This document shows, one piece after another, positions 30,970 through 43,689 of a DNA stretch of 64,000 bases. Location of the stretch: the NCBI GenBank assembly GCA_036874045.1, contig CM072341.1, positions 17,310,501 to 17,374,500 of the forward strand, in the 5' to 3' direction. Every line of letters starts with the position of its first letter. The stretch's first letter is position 1. Source of the stretch: Cymodocea nodosa. Taxonomy: Eukaryota > Streptophyta > Magnoliopsida > Alismatales > Cymodoceaceae. Below the pieces are notes generated by a model, which worked only from the letters and a program-made list of their open reading frames with translations, made no database searches and was not told where the DNA came from. The translations under genes and the position numbers were made by a program.

Positions 30970-33900
30970 GGCGGTCCAGGCGGCGAAGGGGCAACGGATT
31001 TTTAGAGCGAGTTATGTGCAGGGAAACGGGAATTGGATGGAGTTGGGGAAAATCGGAGATGATCGTAGTTAATATCTTTGAGTTATTTGTGTATATTTTT
31101 AACTGTGAAATGAAATGGTGGAAAATAACGTATAGTAGTGTATAATAAAAAATATAAAACTTAAAAAATAATTAAAATTTATAAAAGTGATGAAAAAGTT
31201 ACATAAAATCAATTAAAATATGAGTGTTTATATATATTAAGGAATATAACAAAAAGTAATAGAATATGAAGTTAATAAAATACAAATTTATAGATAAAAT
31301 ATGATTTTTACAATAAAAATGATGAAATATGATTTTTATGATTTATGATGATAAAATATGATTTTTATGATTTATTATGGTAAAATATGATTTTTATGAT
31401 AAAATATGATTGTTATGATTTATGATGATAAAATATAATTTTTATTATTTATGATGATAAAATATGATTTTTAAGATAACCAATAATAAAATATAATTTT
31501 TATGATTTATGATAATAACATATAATTCATAATAAAATTGAAAAAAAACTTTTATGTCGGTGAGAATGAGCTTACATTTTTTAACTCTTTTACATCTCTC
31601 AAGGATAAAAATGAGATATAAAGAAAAGTGTTTCTCAAAAAAATTAAAGTAAAAAATTTAACAAATTCTCGTTTACTTTTTATCACACCCAAATACCTTA
31701 TATTTTATTTTAACTTTTTATTATTTTTCTTTCTTTTTTTATGTCACTTTTCGTCATATACAAATCCTCCTATAGTATTGTTTATGTATACGAGAAAATG
31801 ATGAAAAATTAAGAAATTAGACATTTATGTAAATATAGGAAATTAAAAGGAATAATAAATTAAGAAAATAAAATAAAAAATATTATATTTGAAAATAAAA
31901 TTTTAAATATTATAATATACATTAAAATTTTATCAAATACATATATAATATGTGAAATAACATATTTGTAATTAATATAAACAACATTGTTCATTACAAT
32001 CTAAATTTTTTCATAATTAGACAACATAGTACATGAAAATGTTATATTACATATATATTATCTCTTTGTCACATAAAAGATATAATTTATTCACACATTT
32101 GGTCTACTACTTTTTTCTTTATTTAATGCTCATTTCACCGGTATAAAAGTTTAATGACAATAGGTTCATCAAGATCATCAACATTCATTTTAATCAAATA
32201 AATCTTCTAAATTCACTTTTTCAATTAAATTATAAAAAAGAAAACATATTAGAATAATCTTCACTTATGTGTCAAACAAAAATAACATATACCTTCACAA
32301 AATAGTAAATTGATGTTTAATTATTTCAAATGTATGTTATATCATATTTCTTAATTGTGAACGTATGTAAATAAAATTTTTAATGATATTATTCAAAAAT
32401 TGATTTTAATTATATTCTAATAAATGATAACAAATACCTCAAAAAAGTGAAATAAACTCCAATCAATTTGAAAATCTACATCTATTAGATAAAACTTATC
32501 TACACAATATTTTCAATAATTACTATTTAATAGAATTTAATATTAAATTATAAACACGTTAACATTACAAGTAAGACTATATCAAACGAGACTTGTAGTA
32601 GATTTTGTCGAGAAGTGATATATTGTAGTATTTGAGCATATGTAATTAATCATTCTCATTATGCAAGAATATAAGTATTTTCATGTCGAAATTATAAACT
32701 GTTAAGACATTTTATATCAATTCTCTTTTTCTATTTTTAAATTTAGTATTTTCTTCTTTATAAGTTATTACTATGACATGTGTATAATCAATAACACCAA
32801 TACAATTGTCAGTAAAAAATATTTAAACAATAATAATTTCATAATAGAAAAGATAACATAATATAATAAAAATAATAACTTAAAATATAAGAATACGTTT
32901 AGATCGTTTCAAATTCTACTTGATGTTGTCTATTAAGGCTTAACAAGAAGTACATGATGTAATCTAATTATAACATTTACCATCTCATTAAAGTACTAAT
33001 TATTCATGTTGATCAATGAAAACACTCGTTTATAAAACCATATCATTAATTCTGATCAACTATAACAAAAAAAATTATTAATTTCTTTTCAACACTTATA
33101 CTTCTAGTATCTTGTATTACTCTCTCTTTTAAGTAACAAAATTCTATAAAAACATGTTGACTCATGTGATATACTTTTCTATAATTATATGATTATAAAG
33201 TATGAAGTGATCTAATAATTTCTTATTATAATATTGTCCTTCTTTACTATATATTCATTTCATTGCTCAAGATATAACATCCACAGAAGATGCTATTAAG
33301 CTGCATATTTGTGAAATTAACATGAATGTCATACACAATTTTCATCATCATCTTTTCATACATTGGCACTCATATTCTTCATTGCTCTCTATATGAATGA
33401 TGATTATCTATGAAATAATGAATTGAAATATGATATGCAACAAATATGAAAGTCAACAAGTAATATATGAAGGTAATATAAGTAACATATAAAGAAATAA
33501 TAGCACATGTCTAAAATAAAATAATATAAGAACACATGTTCAAGTAAAAAACAATATAACAACAAATGTTAAAATTCAATTAATAACAACAAACAACATA
33601 TCCAATCACATCACTTCCAATGACAAAGTTTAAACATACCAACAAATGAAAGTTTTACATATCTTCAATATTGAATTTTAACCATTCAATTCACATATTT
33701 GCAGAAAGAGCTAGAAACACATTGTTGTGCTTCTCATCCATTAGCAATTGCAATCCTAATAGCTTCTCTTGCTTAGTCAAATCATCCATTGCAGGTAGTA
33801 TGTGAACTCATTCTTCAGTTTCTCTTCAACTTTGAGATTTTGTATAAATCACCTTATTCTACTAAAAAAAGCTAGATAGATGACCACTCATTTCATTTAT

Positions 33901-35500
33901 TAACTTTACAATTGATCAGGAAGACTACATGTAATCGAGGTCATTTCTTTGACCTTCTAATAACATTCTCTCCAATGATAGGATTAGGGATACCTTTCTC
34001 TCACTCACCATCAAATGTTGAAGAAACTTGAATCCCAAATGCATCAAAGGTGTTCATGGGTTCTAAAGTTTCTATATCTCACGTTACTTAAATATCTTTA
34101 GGAATTTGATTATTACCTCCAATAATCATATTATCATTAAATATTGTATATAGATCATTATATATTGTACATGACTTTCTTACATATGATTTATATTTTA
34201 GATGTTGCTACGATGAATAATTATAAAGTATTAGTATTTTAGAAGTTCACTTAAAAATAAATAGTATAAAGTTAAGAAAAAATATTTAACATACATAAAT
34301 TCATCCTATATTTCTTTAGAAATATTAGTATAGTCATAGATGTAGTTCTATCCTCATCTACTTTACTTTGAAATTTTTATATAATTTTTAAATATTGTTC
34401 TCTAAGTTTTCATTTTACCTTCTAACATATTTTTTTTCAACATTTGCCTTGGTCTTGTCATCATATTCCACAGTTACTTTATTTCATGCATTCATTCTGA
34501 TTTTCCTATCTTATTGTTTCACCTTTTCTTCTCTAATTTTTACACCTAAAGTACTAAAAAATATTTCATCCTATTTAATGCTCTAGTTTACACATTTCTT
34601 TTTTTCAAAAATCATCTTCCTATCATACATTACGAACATTTACCACAAAATTACTTCATCAACTATATTGTTATGTATATAACAATATAAAATTTAAATA
34701 AGCAATACAAGAGTCATCATAAAAGTATTATTGTTAAATACTTGTATATATCATCATAAATATATTAGTAACAAGAAGGATGATATATACAAGTATTTAA
34801 CAAACAATATATAAACCCAATGCAAATACATGAAAAAACATTCTTTCTCTGTCAACAAATGGTCAAATAATTGAAATCCTATAAAGGAAGACCTTCAACA
34901 CACTTAGAAATATAACATACTAAACAAAAATGATGGAGAAAAAAAACATAGTTCCTTTGGTTAAAAAAGAGATTCAGTTGTACAACTTTTCGAAGGGAAA
35001 ACAGTATTAAGATTTCATAAAGGTTAAAGGTAGCAGGTTTATTTATTTCTTAGGGCAACTTCTCCATTTGTTCTATTCGATGGTCATCACAAAATAAACC
35101 TAGAAGTGAGAATTTTTGACACAAATGATAGCATGATAAATACACGGCATGACACAGTAACACAATTACAAGAATACAAATTATACAAAAATATGATAAA
35201 ATAGTGATAAGCACCATGACAACATTACCTTAAAAAATTAGTGCATGGGCACCTAGGCATCCATACAAATATTAATTGTTTTAGTTTTGAGTGTATATAT
35301 TATATATAGTTATACTTATTTAATATTAATTCTATATGGTTTTAGCTCTATTATTTCTTAAATAGCATTCAAATACATAAATAAACTTGAGGTGTAATAT
35401 ACATAAATATATATATTTCAATAATTATGCATGTGTTAGTAGTATTCTATCCAAAAAAAAATATTTAAAACCTTTAAAAAATATTTTTTTAATTAATATG
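30970..35500. other. AT-rich intergenic region with weak transposon remnants
   Basis: The first few hundred bases should hold the ARMC8 promoter and 5' UTR; no clear TATA box could be chosen among the many AT runs. The rest is very AT-rich and without open frames of coding character. At about 33685-33790 the minus strand reads MDDLTKQEKLLGLQLLMDEK and on to a stop, which resembles the C-terminus of Myb/SANT-like proteins that accompany PIF/Harbinger transposons. This is a weak match. Confidence 0.45.
31290..31530. repeat. AT-rich tandem repeat, unit about 29 bp
   Basis: About seven or eight imperfect copies of a unit close to GATAAAATATGATTTTTAT followed by GATTTATGAT lie upstream of the ARMC8 start. 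Some copies are shortened. No coding content. Confidence 0.75.
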
Positions 35501-35519
35501 GTCTTTCAAAAGATCTGTT

Positions 35520-36390
35520 CAATTAAGAGAAGGTGAGATGTGCTGCCAAGACATGACCAATTCATGCTTAGGCATTTGCCTTAAAAAGTAACATGTGATC
35601 TGCACCAAGTGTAGCAACTGCAGTTCATCCTTCATGCCTTTGAAACAGCCTCTGGTTTGAAAATTAATTACAGCAAGAGTGTCATCATTGGAATCCAAGT
35701 CATTCCTGAAGCTACCAAGACAGTTGCTCATTCATTTCATCGTAAGGTAGAGTGCTTGCTTATAAGTATTTGGACTTGGTTCTCACAATCGTAAAGTCAT
35801 GTGCTGCAAATTGGTGTTTTTTCTTCTTTTTTAATTTATAGGATAGAAAGCAAACTTGTGGGTTGGAGTTTAAAATGTCTTAGCATAAGAGCGTCCCCAT
35901 CTTTGACGTTTGTTTTCAAAGTACCTGTTGGGGTGATTAAAATAATGGAGAAAAGTGTAGACAATCAATTTGGAGAAACTATCAATAAGGTGGGAAAACT
36001 ATCTTATTAGCTGCCTAAAGTATGTAAACTGTTGATGTATGGCAGACCCAAGTTGGGAAGAAGAGTAGGAAAGATGTTAATACTGCATTCTTTTGCCAAT
36101 GGTGGTGGGGTTGAATATTGGTGTGGATGCTTTCTAGGCATCTATCATTATCAGTGTACAAGGACCAGTCATTTAAGTTAGGAACCCAAGCATCATCAAA
36201 CATCATCATTCCTAGTTTTGTTTTTGCATCACCTTGGTTCAAGTATTTATCATCCAACACTTGCTACACGGTGGGGAATAGCAATTCTATCAGGTTCTGC
36301 CTGGATAAATGGTTGAATGTGTTAACTTTTGCTGAAGCTTTCCTGTCCATTTACAATGTCAAAAATAAACTAAGGGTAGTCATCTAAAAA
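35520..36390 (+). mobile_element. LINE fragment (post-RT region)
   Basis: The plus strand reads TASGLKINYSKS-like sequence near 35640-35690 (conserved after the L1 YADD motif), then ESKLVGWSLKCLSIRASPS at about 35833-35900, and VGNSNSIRFCLDKWLNVL with AEAFLSIYNV at about 36270-36360, the usual order in plant LINEs. Frames shift several times. Both ends are missing. Confidence 0.7.
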
Positions 36391-37666
36391 ATGGGCAGTG
36401 CCTTTAAAGCACCAGCTAGAGTTCCATTAAGCATCCCAAGTGTCTCAAAAATGGAGTATCTTTAAAGAAATCTCAAAGGTGAAATAAACACTGAGCAGTG
36501 AAATGAAACTTCAAGATTAAATCAACATCAATATCATTCTTGTTTGGTCACTCTCATGTATGGTTAGACGAAGAATTACCTGTGGAAGTCAAGATATTAG
36601 GGATGGATGACGAAGCCAGGAACCGACGACGATGAAGTCGATGGAAGATGCCAACGATGAAAGGGGACAACACTCTCTAGAGAAGCACACAACAACTAGA
36701 AGAAGCCCAATAAAGATTTTGGGGGAAGACCCACACAACTTTTCACAAGTCGAACTTCTTAAGAAGTGGTTGTGTCCATCGAGAGAAGCAGACGACAACT
36801 AAAGAAAGTCGAAAGTCGATGATGACAATTGCAGGTGGGTCGACGACGGAGTGGAGGGGTTGAAGGGTTTTTTTCCCAATGGGGGGGAAGATGAGTAATG
36901 AGAGGAACGAAAGATATTTATACGTAGGTAATGATGATGATATTTTTCTCTTTATTATTTATTTACACAAACACAAACTTTCACTTTATTTACGTTGAGT
37001 CAAATTGAAAAATCGTTCATTCCTCTCGTATCATGATCATCATAATATAGAATGTTAAAGGTTTTGGTTCCAATACAATAGGAACCCAATGGTTGGTTTC
37101 AATGATGGCTGATTCTGTAGCACACGTCAGCTACTTTACGTGGCGTTGGTTCGACCTCGGGGAATTCCAACAATAATGACCATATCTACCGCGGTTCAGG
37201 AAAAATATATTAACTTTGTCAAAAAATAAATGGTAACCATGTCCACTCCAGTTGAGAGAACAACAATAGCAAACCTCCTCACAGCCATCAGGTTTTTAAT
37301 TCTAATTCTGACCAAACGCTGTCTTCAAGCCATAAATCTCATGGTGATCAAGATAACGTTTCAAGAATTGGCCTCAGGTGGGTCGGGTCAATCTTGTGTT
37401 CATATGAATTGCAAGCTAAATTGGGTCGGTTTGAAAAAATAAAAACTTCTTTTGAATTAACCTAATTCGGCTCGTAGACCCGATCAATAAGCAGTTTATC
37501 AATCTTTAATGTTCAGAATATTTTCCGAACATTCAATATTTTGAACGTTCGAGAATGTTCGAAATATTGAATGTTTAGAAAATGTTTCGAATGTTAGATT
37601 TTTTTTTAGTTACTGATAATAATATAATAATAGTTAAATTAATATTAAAAGTAATTTATTAATGAA

Positions 37667-37697
<31 letters not shown>

Positions 37698-38355
37698 AAA
37701 AATTTATAATATTAATAATATTATACATGCTCAACCTATAGATGGAAATTTATAAATTTTTTAGCTCAATCCAATCTGATTTTTTAGATCAACTTGAGTC
37801 GGACTAATCTATCAATCTAACCCATTTGACGTGTTTACAAAAAGGTCTCATGAGGTATGATACCTAGACATGCACATTTTGTAGGATGAAGTATGAAATT
37901 TTTTTTTTTCTTGGGTATAAATATGTGAAGCATGAATCACGATTAAGAATCGTTTTATTCACCGTTCTGGGGGAGGTTCCCTTTCGCTTCTAGGTTATAA
38001 TTGTATCCATCGTATTGTTGCTGACATCTCTAATATGTGTTGGATTTTCGATAACTTGTTTTTCTTATAAAATAGTATTTTGTATGGACTTCTATGCAAT
38101 TTTCATGTTTACAACTTTCTTTAAGGTTTGTGATCGAATGACGTGATAATAATAAAAAATAGAAAAAAGTGATGACTGTTACCATCTTGTTTAAACATAT
38201 GATTGGAGGATTGTTTTGTGGCTGAATTGAGCTTAAATTGTACAAGCTTATTTATAACTTGTTATTCTTTAATTTGAATAATTAGGTTGATGTTCAAAAT
38301 ATAGTAGAATTAATTTCAATAGATATTTTGTTGTAGTTTTATAGAAAATCACTAT
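36391..38355. other. intergenic region; no gene seen
   Basis: No supportable reading frame. It holds a palindrome at about 37509-37601, a (TAA/TTA)n palindromic AT stretch at about 37610-37720, and GGGTCGG-type repeats near 37378-37480. The stretch at 36585-36860 is rich in GACGA/GAAG and may be the border of an unidentified element. Confidence 0.5.
37509..37601. repeat. imperfect palindrome
   Basis: CCGAACATTCAATATTTTGAACGTTC is followed by GA and the near reverse complement GAATGTTCGAAATATTGAATG, with a further flanking AGAATATTTTC/GAAAATGTTTC pair. It could fold into a hairpin of about 35-40 bp. It sits directly before an AT palindrome. Confidence 0.75.
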
Positions 38356-38358
38356 TAA

Positions 38359-38987
38359 GGGGGAGTTAGTGACTGATGGAATTCAGCTGATGGAAAGGAA
38401 AATTATTGAATTCTGTCAGAATGCTGTTAGTGTGCATTACAATTGACGGAAAGGAAAGTCGAATTTTACCATTATATAAAATCCAAAAATTTTCTTTACC
38501 GTCAGAAAATTTCCGATCACCCCTATTCAGAAAATTTTTCTCTCTTTCTTGTGCTTGACGGAATTCGTAAGACTGATAAGGAAGATTTACTTAAAGACCT
38601 ACTAGATGAATTGGAAGAGTTAAATATTATTGATGACATACAACCAATAGGAGAGATACATATAGAAAGCAATGCCCAGATTCGAATGACTCAAGAACAA
38701 AGAAAAGAAATGTCAAATAAAATGCGAAAAGATATAATGATAACAATGTGGGATGGAAGAACTAGATTATATTATTTCGTATTGTAATATTTCAATTAAG
38801 ATGTATTTATATTTTTTGAATATTAGTTGTAATAAACTTTTGTCAAAATTTCCATCATAATTTTCCATCCTGCACTAAACCTCTCTCAGAATTTTACTTT
38901 TCATTTCCGTTATAAATTTTCTATTTCTTTTTCGTTAAAATTTTTATTTTCATTTTCGTCAGAATTTTCTGTCATACACTGACACCC
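38359..38987 (+). mobile_element. non-autonomous PIF/Harbinger derivative (629 bp)
   Basis: The ends are related inverted repeats: GGGGGAGTTAGTGACTGATGG on the left and, reverse-complemented, GGGTGTCAGTGTATGACAGA on the right, flanked by TAA at 38356-38358 and 38988-38990. Inside, 38571-38765 encodes KEDLLKDLLDELEELNIIDD and MWDGRTR, which match the C-terminus of the transposase at 48630-49111. It is therefore a deletion derivative of a related Harbinger element, lying in the opposite orientation to the 47-53 kb element. Confidence 0.82.
38571..38787 (+). pseudogene. PIF/Harbinger transposase C-terminal remnant
   Basis: About 70 codons remain open, from TDKEDLLKD to MWDGRTRLYYFVL, aligned with the tail of the 48.6-kb transposase. 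The DDE catalytic region is absent, so this fragment cannot act as a transposase. Confidence 0.8.
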
Positions 38988-39361
38988 TAAAGAGGCGAGC
39001 AACATTTATTTGAGTTTAAATTTTATCTCGACATATTAGAAACTGTAAATATTTATTTTTGCAAAGTTTCATTATTTTTGAGGTAACGATAGTTTTACCT
39101 AGAACAGTGATGGTTGAGATTGGTAATCCTCTAGAGCACCGTAAGCTTCCCTGGTCCTGCCATCGCCATCGCCATCGCCGACTTATTTCCTAGCCACCGC
39201 CGCCGTCTTATTTTCTAGCCACCGCCGCCGTCAACCAATCTTCGATGTCCCGCCGTTCCCGCTTCTATCTTCCCCTATGGCCATCATTTGCCTCCATATC
39301 TGCGACGTCATCGCATTTCCGATGATGCAGAACCTGGTAAATGTGTTTGGTCTAGAGGTGG

Positions 39362-40031
39362 TTGCGAGAGCAACCATCGACATCGGCTTCAGGCACTTCG
39401 TCTGTTGATAAGAGACTTTTAGTGCATACTTTTGTTTGTCCTTATGATGACAAGTTTAGTAATCTGAAATTTTATAAAAGATCGGTGCTCCCTTTTCAAT
39501 TTGTTGAGGTTGAGGGACCGATGATTTGTAGTAGGTTGATACTAGGCATCCTGAAGGACAACATCAACATGAAAACTTTTGCATTGTCTCTTGATAAGTT
39601 TCTATTCACTTTTCCCTGTTTATTTGATTTTTGATGTGAATAGGGCGAACTTTCTTGCCCTTCTAACATCATAATATTTTGTTTATTTTTTATGTGTAGG
39701 ATGTTTATTGTGCTTCGTTAATTTCCTTGTCGATAATGGTCGTTTAGTAAATCATACCTTTGTTTGTCCTTATGATGACAAGTTTAGTAATCTGAAATTT
39801 TATAAAAGATCGGTGCTCCCTTTTCAATTTGTTGAGGTTGAGGGACCGATGATTTGTAGTAGGTTGATACTAGGCATCCTGAAGGACAACATCAACGTGG
39901 AAACTTTTGCATTGTCTCTTGATAAGTTTCTATTCACTTTTCCATGTTTATTTGATTTGGATGTGAATAGGGTGTGCCTTCTTGCTTTTCCAGCATCATA
40001 TTATTTTTTACTTATTATTTATCTTTAGAAA
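39362..40031 (+). pseudogene. unknown coding remnant (two repeat copies)
   Basis: The open frames at 39362-39634 and 39708-40028 contain the same about 70-residue block (FVEVEGPMICSRLILGILKD in each). The first is preceded by STSASGTSSVDKRLLVHTF, the second by CFVNFLVDNGRLVNHTF. No start codon context, full-length gene or known domain could be assigned. The upstream stretch 39140-39330 is GC-rich with repeated CCATCGCCATCG and GCCACCGCCGCCGTC, like a 5' leader. Confidence 0.35.
39400..40028 (+). repeat. direct tandem duplication, period 328 bp, with open frame in both copies
   Basis: The segment starting TTTGTTTGTCCTTATGATGA at 39431 recurs at 39759 with very few changes for about 210 bp and then diverges. 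Both copies keep an open frame reading CPYDDKFSNLKFYKRSVLPF through CSRLILGILKDNIN to FLFTFPCLFD. Each copy is followed by a T-rich stretch with TAG, like an intron end. I do not recognise the protein. It could be a piece of a duplicated exon from an unknown gene or transposon cargo. Confidence 0.8.
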
Positions 40032-40269
40032 TCATTTGTAGTTTATAATTATGTTTTGATTTTTTTGTCGTTATATAAACACATATTTGGCCTGAAAGGT
40101 CCCCGTAGGGTTCCCAAGGAAGCTAAATTTACAGATCTTACTTCCCTGTTATATTTGGTTTGTTCGGAGGGCTTGAGGCTACTTAGATCTGTTACTGACT
40201 CATTTAGGTGGGCATGTGTGTGGGTTAGGCACCTTCAAGGTGACTTTGGTTTATGAGTTCCTTCATTTA

Positions 40270-40945
40270 GAACTGTTCAGGTTGACTTTACAAACTTCAT
40301 CCAAAACCCAATGGCACCTGTGAAGTTGCAGTTCTTTCGGCAGTTGTTAATGTAGGAGGGGATACTGATGGAGATTGCTCTGCAAAGAAGAGGGTGGCAG
40401 TTTGCCAGTTATTGTGTGTTTTGCAAAATGGAGGTGGAAATTCTCCATATCTTCTACCATAGTGTCAGGAGATGTTGGAGTATTGTGGGGCATGAATTGG
40501 TCTGACTTGGGGTCAGATGGGCTCAATGTTGTTTCAGGAGGCTTGGAGGAGGATGTTGCCCTTCGAGGGCGGTTGAGGGCTGGAGTGAAACAGGAAGATT
40601 TTTTATGAGGGTTTGACCTCATTGGAGGTGTGGCACAGACAGCTAATATAGGCACTCATTGCATGGACTTGTGGCTCAGTGGATCCACCTGAGAGCAATT
40701 CCATCATGAGAGTCTAGCTGAAGTTGATGACATGTCTAGCTTCTGCCCCATCATTGAGGTGTTTTTTGTGCTTTTTTTTTGCCGATGCTTTTTCATGCTG
40801 TTGTTTAGCTTCTGTTTTGGCTTTATTTAGTTTGTAGTTTATTTAAGTTTTTTTCCGAATTAGCTTATCTTCTAGATAAGATTGTACTGTGATTGGTTTG
40901 ATTTTTATGAATCGGTTGCTTGTTGCTCAAAAAAAATATTTGGCT
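40270..40945 (+). mobile_element. LINE 3' fragment
   Basis: Plus-strand frames read APVKLQFFRQLL, then RRGWQFASYCVFCKMEVEIL and HIFYHSVRRCW, the zinc-binding region at the end of plant LINE ORF2. An untranslated region with TTTGTAGTTTATTTAAG and GAATCGGTTGCTTGTTGCTC follows, ending in AAAAAAA at about 40930-40937. The 5' side is lost. Confidence 0.7.
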
Positions 40946-41593
40946 TGAAAAAGAAAAATTGTACTGTGAAGTTTGGATGCAGCGAAATTGTTTTCTTCCT
41001 GAAGTTTTTTGGTATGCTTTTTAACTCATCACTGTTTTATCACTTAAAATGTACACCATCTTAGGTGTACGGTATTTTTTGAGTGTTAAAGCAGATGATT
41101 AAATCAGAAAAGGAAACAACAGGGTTAGGATGAGAATTAAGAAAAGCTCCTTAATATGGTGTGGCTCTATGGTTACAGCTGTAACCATAAAAAAAATTAA
41201 ATATAGCAAAAAACATAGAGAAAATAGTTCCTCCAGTGGAATCTGCAAAGATACTCAAAATGCCTTCTTTCAGATCAGAAGGGACGCAAGAAACAGCCAA
41301 TGCAGTCACCAGAAGATTAGAATCATCTGTACGGTAATTTGTAAATCCTTATTTGATGTATTTCTCAAGATATGCTTACTGTAAAGGGTGCTAAAGTGGA
41401 GAGGCAGGCAATATTTATTTAGGATTATGTACTTATTTTTTCCAGTATTCAAGTCCCCGTAACAGATTTTTGGATTGCATGATCTTGAAATTGTTAGAGA
41501 CTTCCGTAGATGCTAGTAACATTGCTTAGCCGCAATGACTGCTTAAAATTTATGAAACATTTGATTATGCAGTTTTGCAATCAATCCCTGAGT
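40946..41593. other. unassigned spacer
   Basis: AT-rich sequence between a LINE end and the copia element. An 84-codon open stretch at 41130-41384 on plus is Lys/Ser-rich and shows no domain, so it is not called as a gene. Confidence 0.5.
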
Positions 41594-41822
41594 TGAAAAA
41601 GTAGATGGTAGACAGAAACAAAAGGCGGCAAGGAAGATGGTAGAGAAGAATGAAAATAAGCCAATACTTTTCTCGTTGCATTAGAGTGTATATATAGTGT
41701 ACATAAAAGGTTTCAGAAGTTTCTTCTGAACAACAACCAATATATGTGGCATACCACGTATTAGACAGAAAATACAATGAAAGAATGTAAAAGAATATAA
41801 AAAAAGGCTTAATATATTAACA
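41594..41822 (-). repeat. 3' LTR of Ty1/copia element
   Basis: On minus it starts TGTTAATATATTAAGCC and ends TACTTTTTCA. It matches 46060-46281 with roughly 15-20 differences by eye, mostly transitions, and a 6-bp-class indel. Confidence 0.85.
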
Positions 41823-43260
41823 CACCCTCTCAAACTCATGGGAGGGACCCAACAGTAGCTTGTGACAAAAATCAGTAAAAGCTGCAAATCCAACTGGTTT
41901 TGTCAAGAAGTCAGCAACCTGATCTTGAGATTTAATATATTGCACTTGAAAGTGACCTCTGTGAATATGATCTCTAATAAAATGAAGTGTTATGTCAATA
42001 TGTTTTGTACGAGCATGTTGAATAGGATTTGCTGTAAAATAGATGACACTAATGTTATCACACCAAATAATGGGCATAGCAGTCATAATATGAAGTTCTT
42101 GTAATAACATTTTCAATCATAGAATTTTTGTGGCAGTAAAGACGAGTGCTCTATACTCAAATTCAGTACTGGATAATGAGACGCCAATTTGTTTGCATGA
42201 ATTCCAATAAATTGGATTTCTGCCATAATAAACACAGTAACCTAATTGTGAGCAACGATCATCTACATCTCCTCCCCAGTCAACATCATTAAATGCCTTC
42301 AAAGAAGTAGAATCATAAAAAGCCCGCAGGGATGATACAATACTTTTTGAATAGCTTAATCTATGTGAAACTGAGAATTCTAAGTACTGAAATATGTGTT
42401 TTACAACCTTTAAATGATTTGTTGTAGGGGCTGTCATAAATTGACACACCTTATTTACTGAAAATGTTATGTCTGGTCTTGTAATGCACAAATATTGTAG
42501 TGCGCCTACCATGCTCCTGTATTCCTGAGGGTCTTTAAGTTTTTTACTATTGAATTTTGTTAATTTGGTACTTGTTGTCATAGGATTCTTACAAGGTTTA
42601 ATGTCATCCAATTTAAAGTGTTTAAGTATATCTACTAAATATTTGGATTGAGATAGGTGTAACTTGTTGGATGTTCGCTTTACTTCAATGCACAAAAAAT
42701 AATGCAAATGTCCAAAGTCACGGACAACAAATGTTTTGGCCAGATCATCAATAACTTTCTGAATCTCTGTAGCACTTAATTCTGTCACTATAAGATCATC
42801 TACATATATTAAAATATATGTAGTGTGATGTTGGGTAGTTCTAATGAATTAGGAAATGTCACATTAAGATTCCTTGAAGCTCTATGTTATGAGAAAACAC
42901 CTTAGCATGTTAAATCAAGCTTGAGGAGCTTGTTTTAGTTCATAGAGGGACCATTGTAACTTGCAAATATAATGAGGATACTTAAGATCTTCAAATCCTG
43001 TTGGCTGCTTTATGTATATTTTTTCTTCAACATCACTATGAAGAAATGCATTTAAGACATCAAGTTGTCTCATAGACCAATTGTTATTAAGTACATGACT
43101 TAAAATCAATTTTATGGTAACTGATTTGACAACCAAACTATAAGTTTCGATATAATCTACATCATATTGTTGCAAAAAACCTTGACCCACTAATTGTGCT
43201 TTGAATCTGTCAATAGAACCATCTGATTTTTCTTTTATTCAAAAGACCCATTTACTGCCT
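41817..43260 (-). pseudogene. copia RT-RNase H remnant
   Basis: RT blocks VKSVTIKLILSHVLNNNWSM, QLDVLNAFLHSDVEEKIYIK (42915-43190) and an intact YVDDL motif near 42790 are followed by RT C-terminal and RNase H sequence to 41817 (SMVGALQYLCITRPDITFSV, DVDWGGDVDDRCSQLGYCVY, KHIDITLHFIRDHIHRGHFQ). There is a frameshift between 42790 and 42915 and a stop at 42117. Confidence 0.85.
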
Positions 43261-43689
43261 ACAACATTTCTGCCATTTACAGGAGGTATTAAAGTCTATG
43301 TTTTATTTTTGATTAAAGCATCATATTCATCTATCATTGCTTGTTTTCATCTTTCATCCTGAAGGGCAGCTTGAACAGTTGCTGGAGTGTTTCTTGATCC
43401 TTCAACATTGAATGCATATTTTGGGTTTGGCTTAAAGATTCCTCTAATGGCTCTTGTCACAGGTCGGTTTACAGCATCATTGCTTTCAATTGAGTTACCA
43501 TTTTCTGACATTGTTGAAATAGTTGTATCATCAACATGGCTTGAACTTAAAGTATGTGTATTTGAATTTGTGTCGACATTTGTTCTAGCTGAAATATGTG
43601 AGTTTTGATTTAGATTTTCCTTAGGTATGGCCTGATCTGTTAATCTATTGTAAGAAATAGGAATACTGGATAATTGAACATGGTCATCA

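Noticed and set aside
37378..37480. Promoter or gene start in GGGTCGG-rich stretch
   Set aside because: The sequence lacks an open frame and resembles old repeat sequence also seen near 55930-56110.
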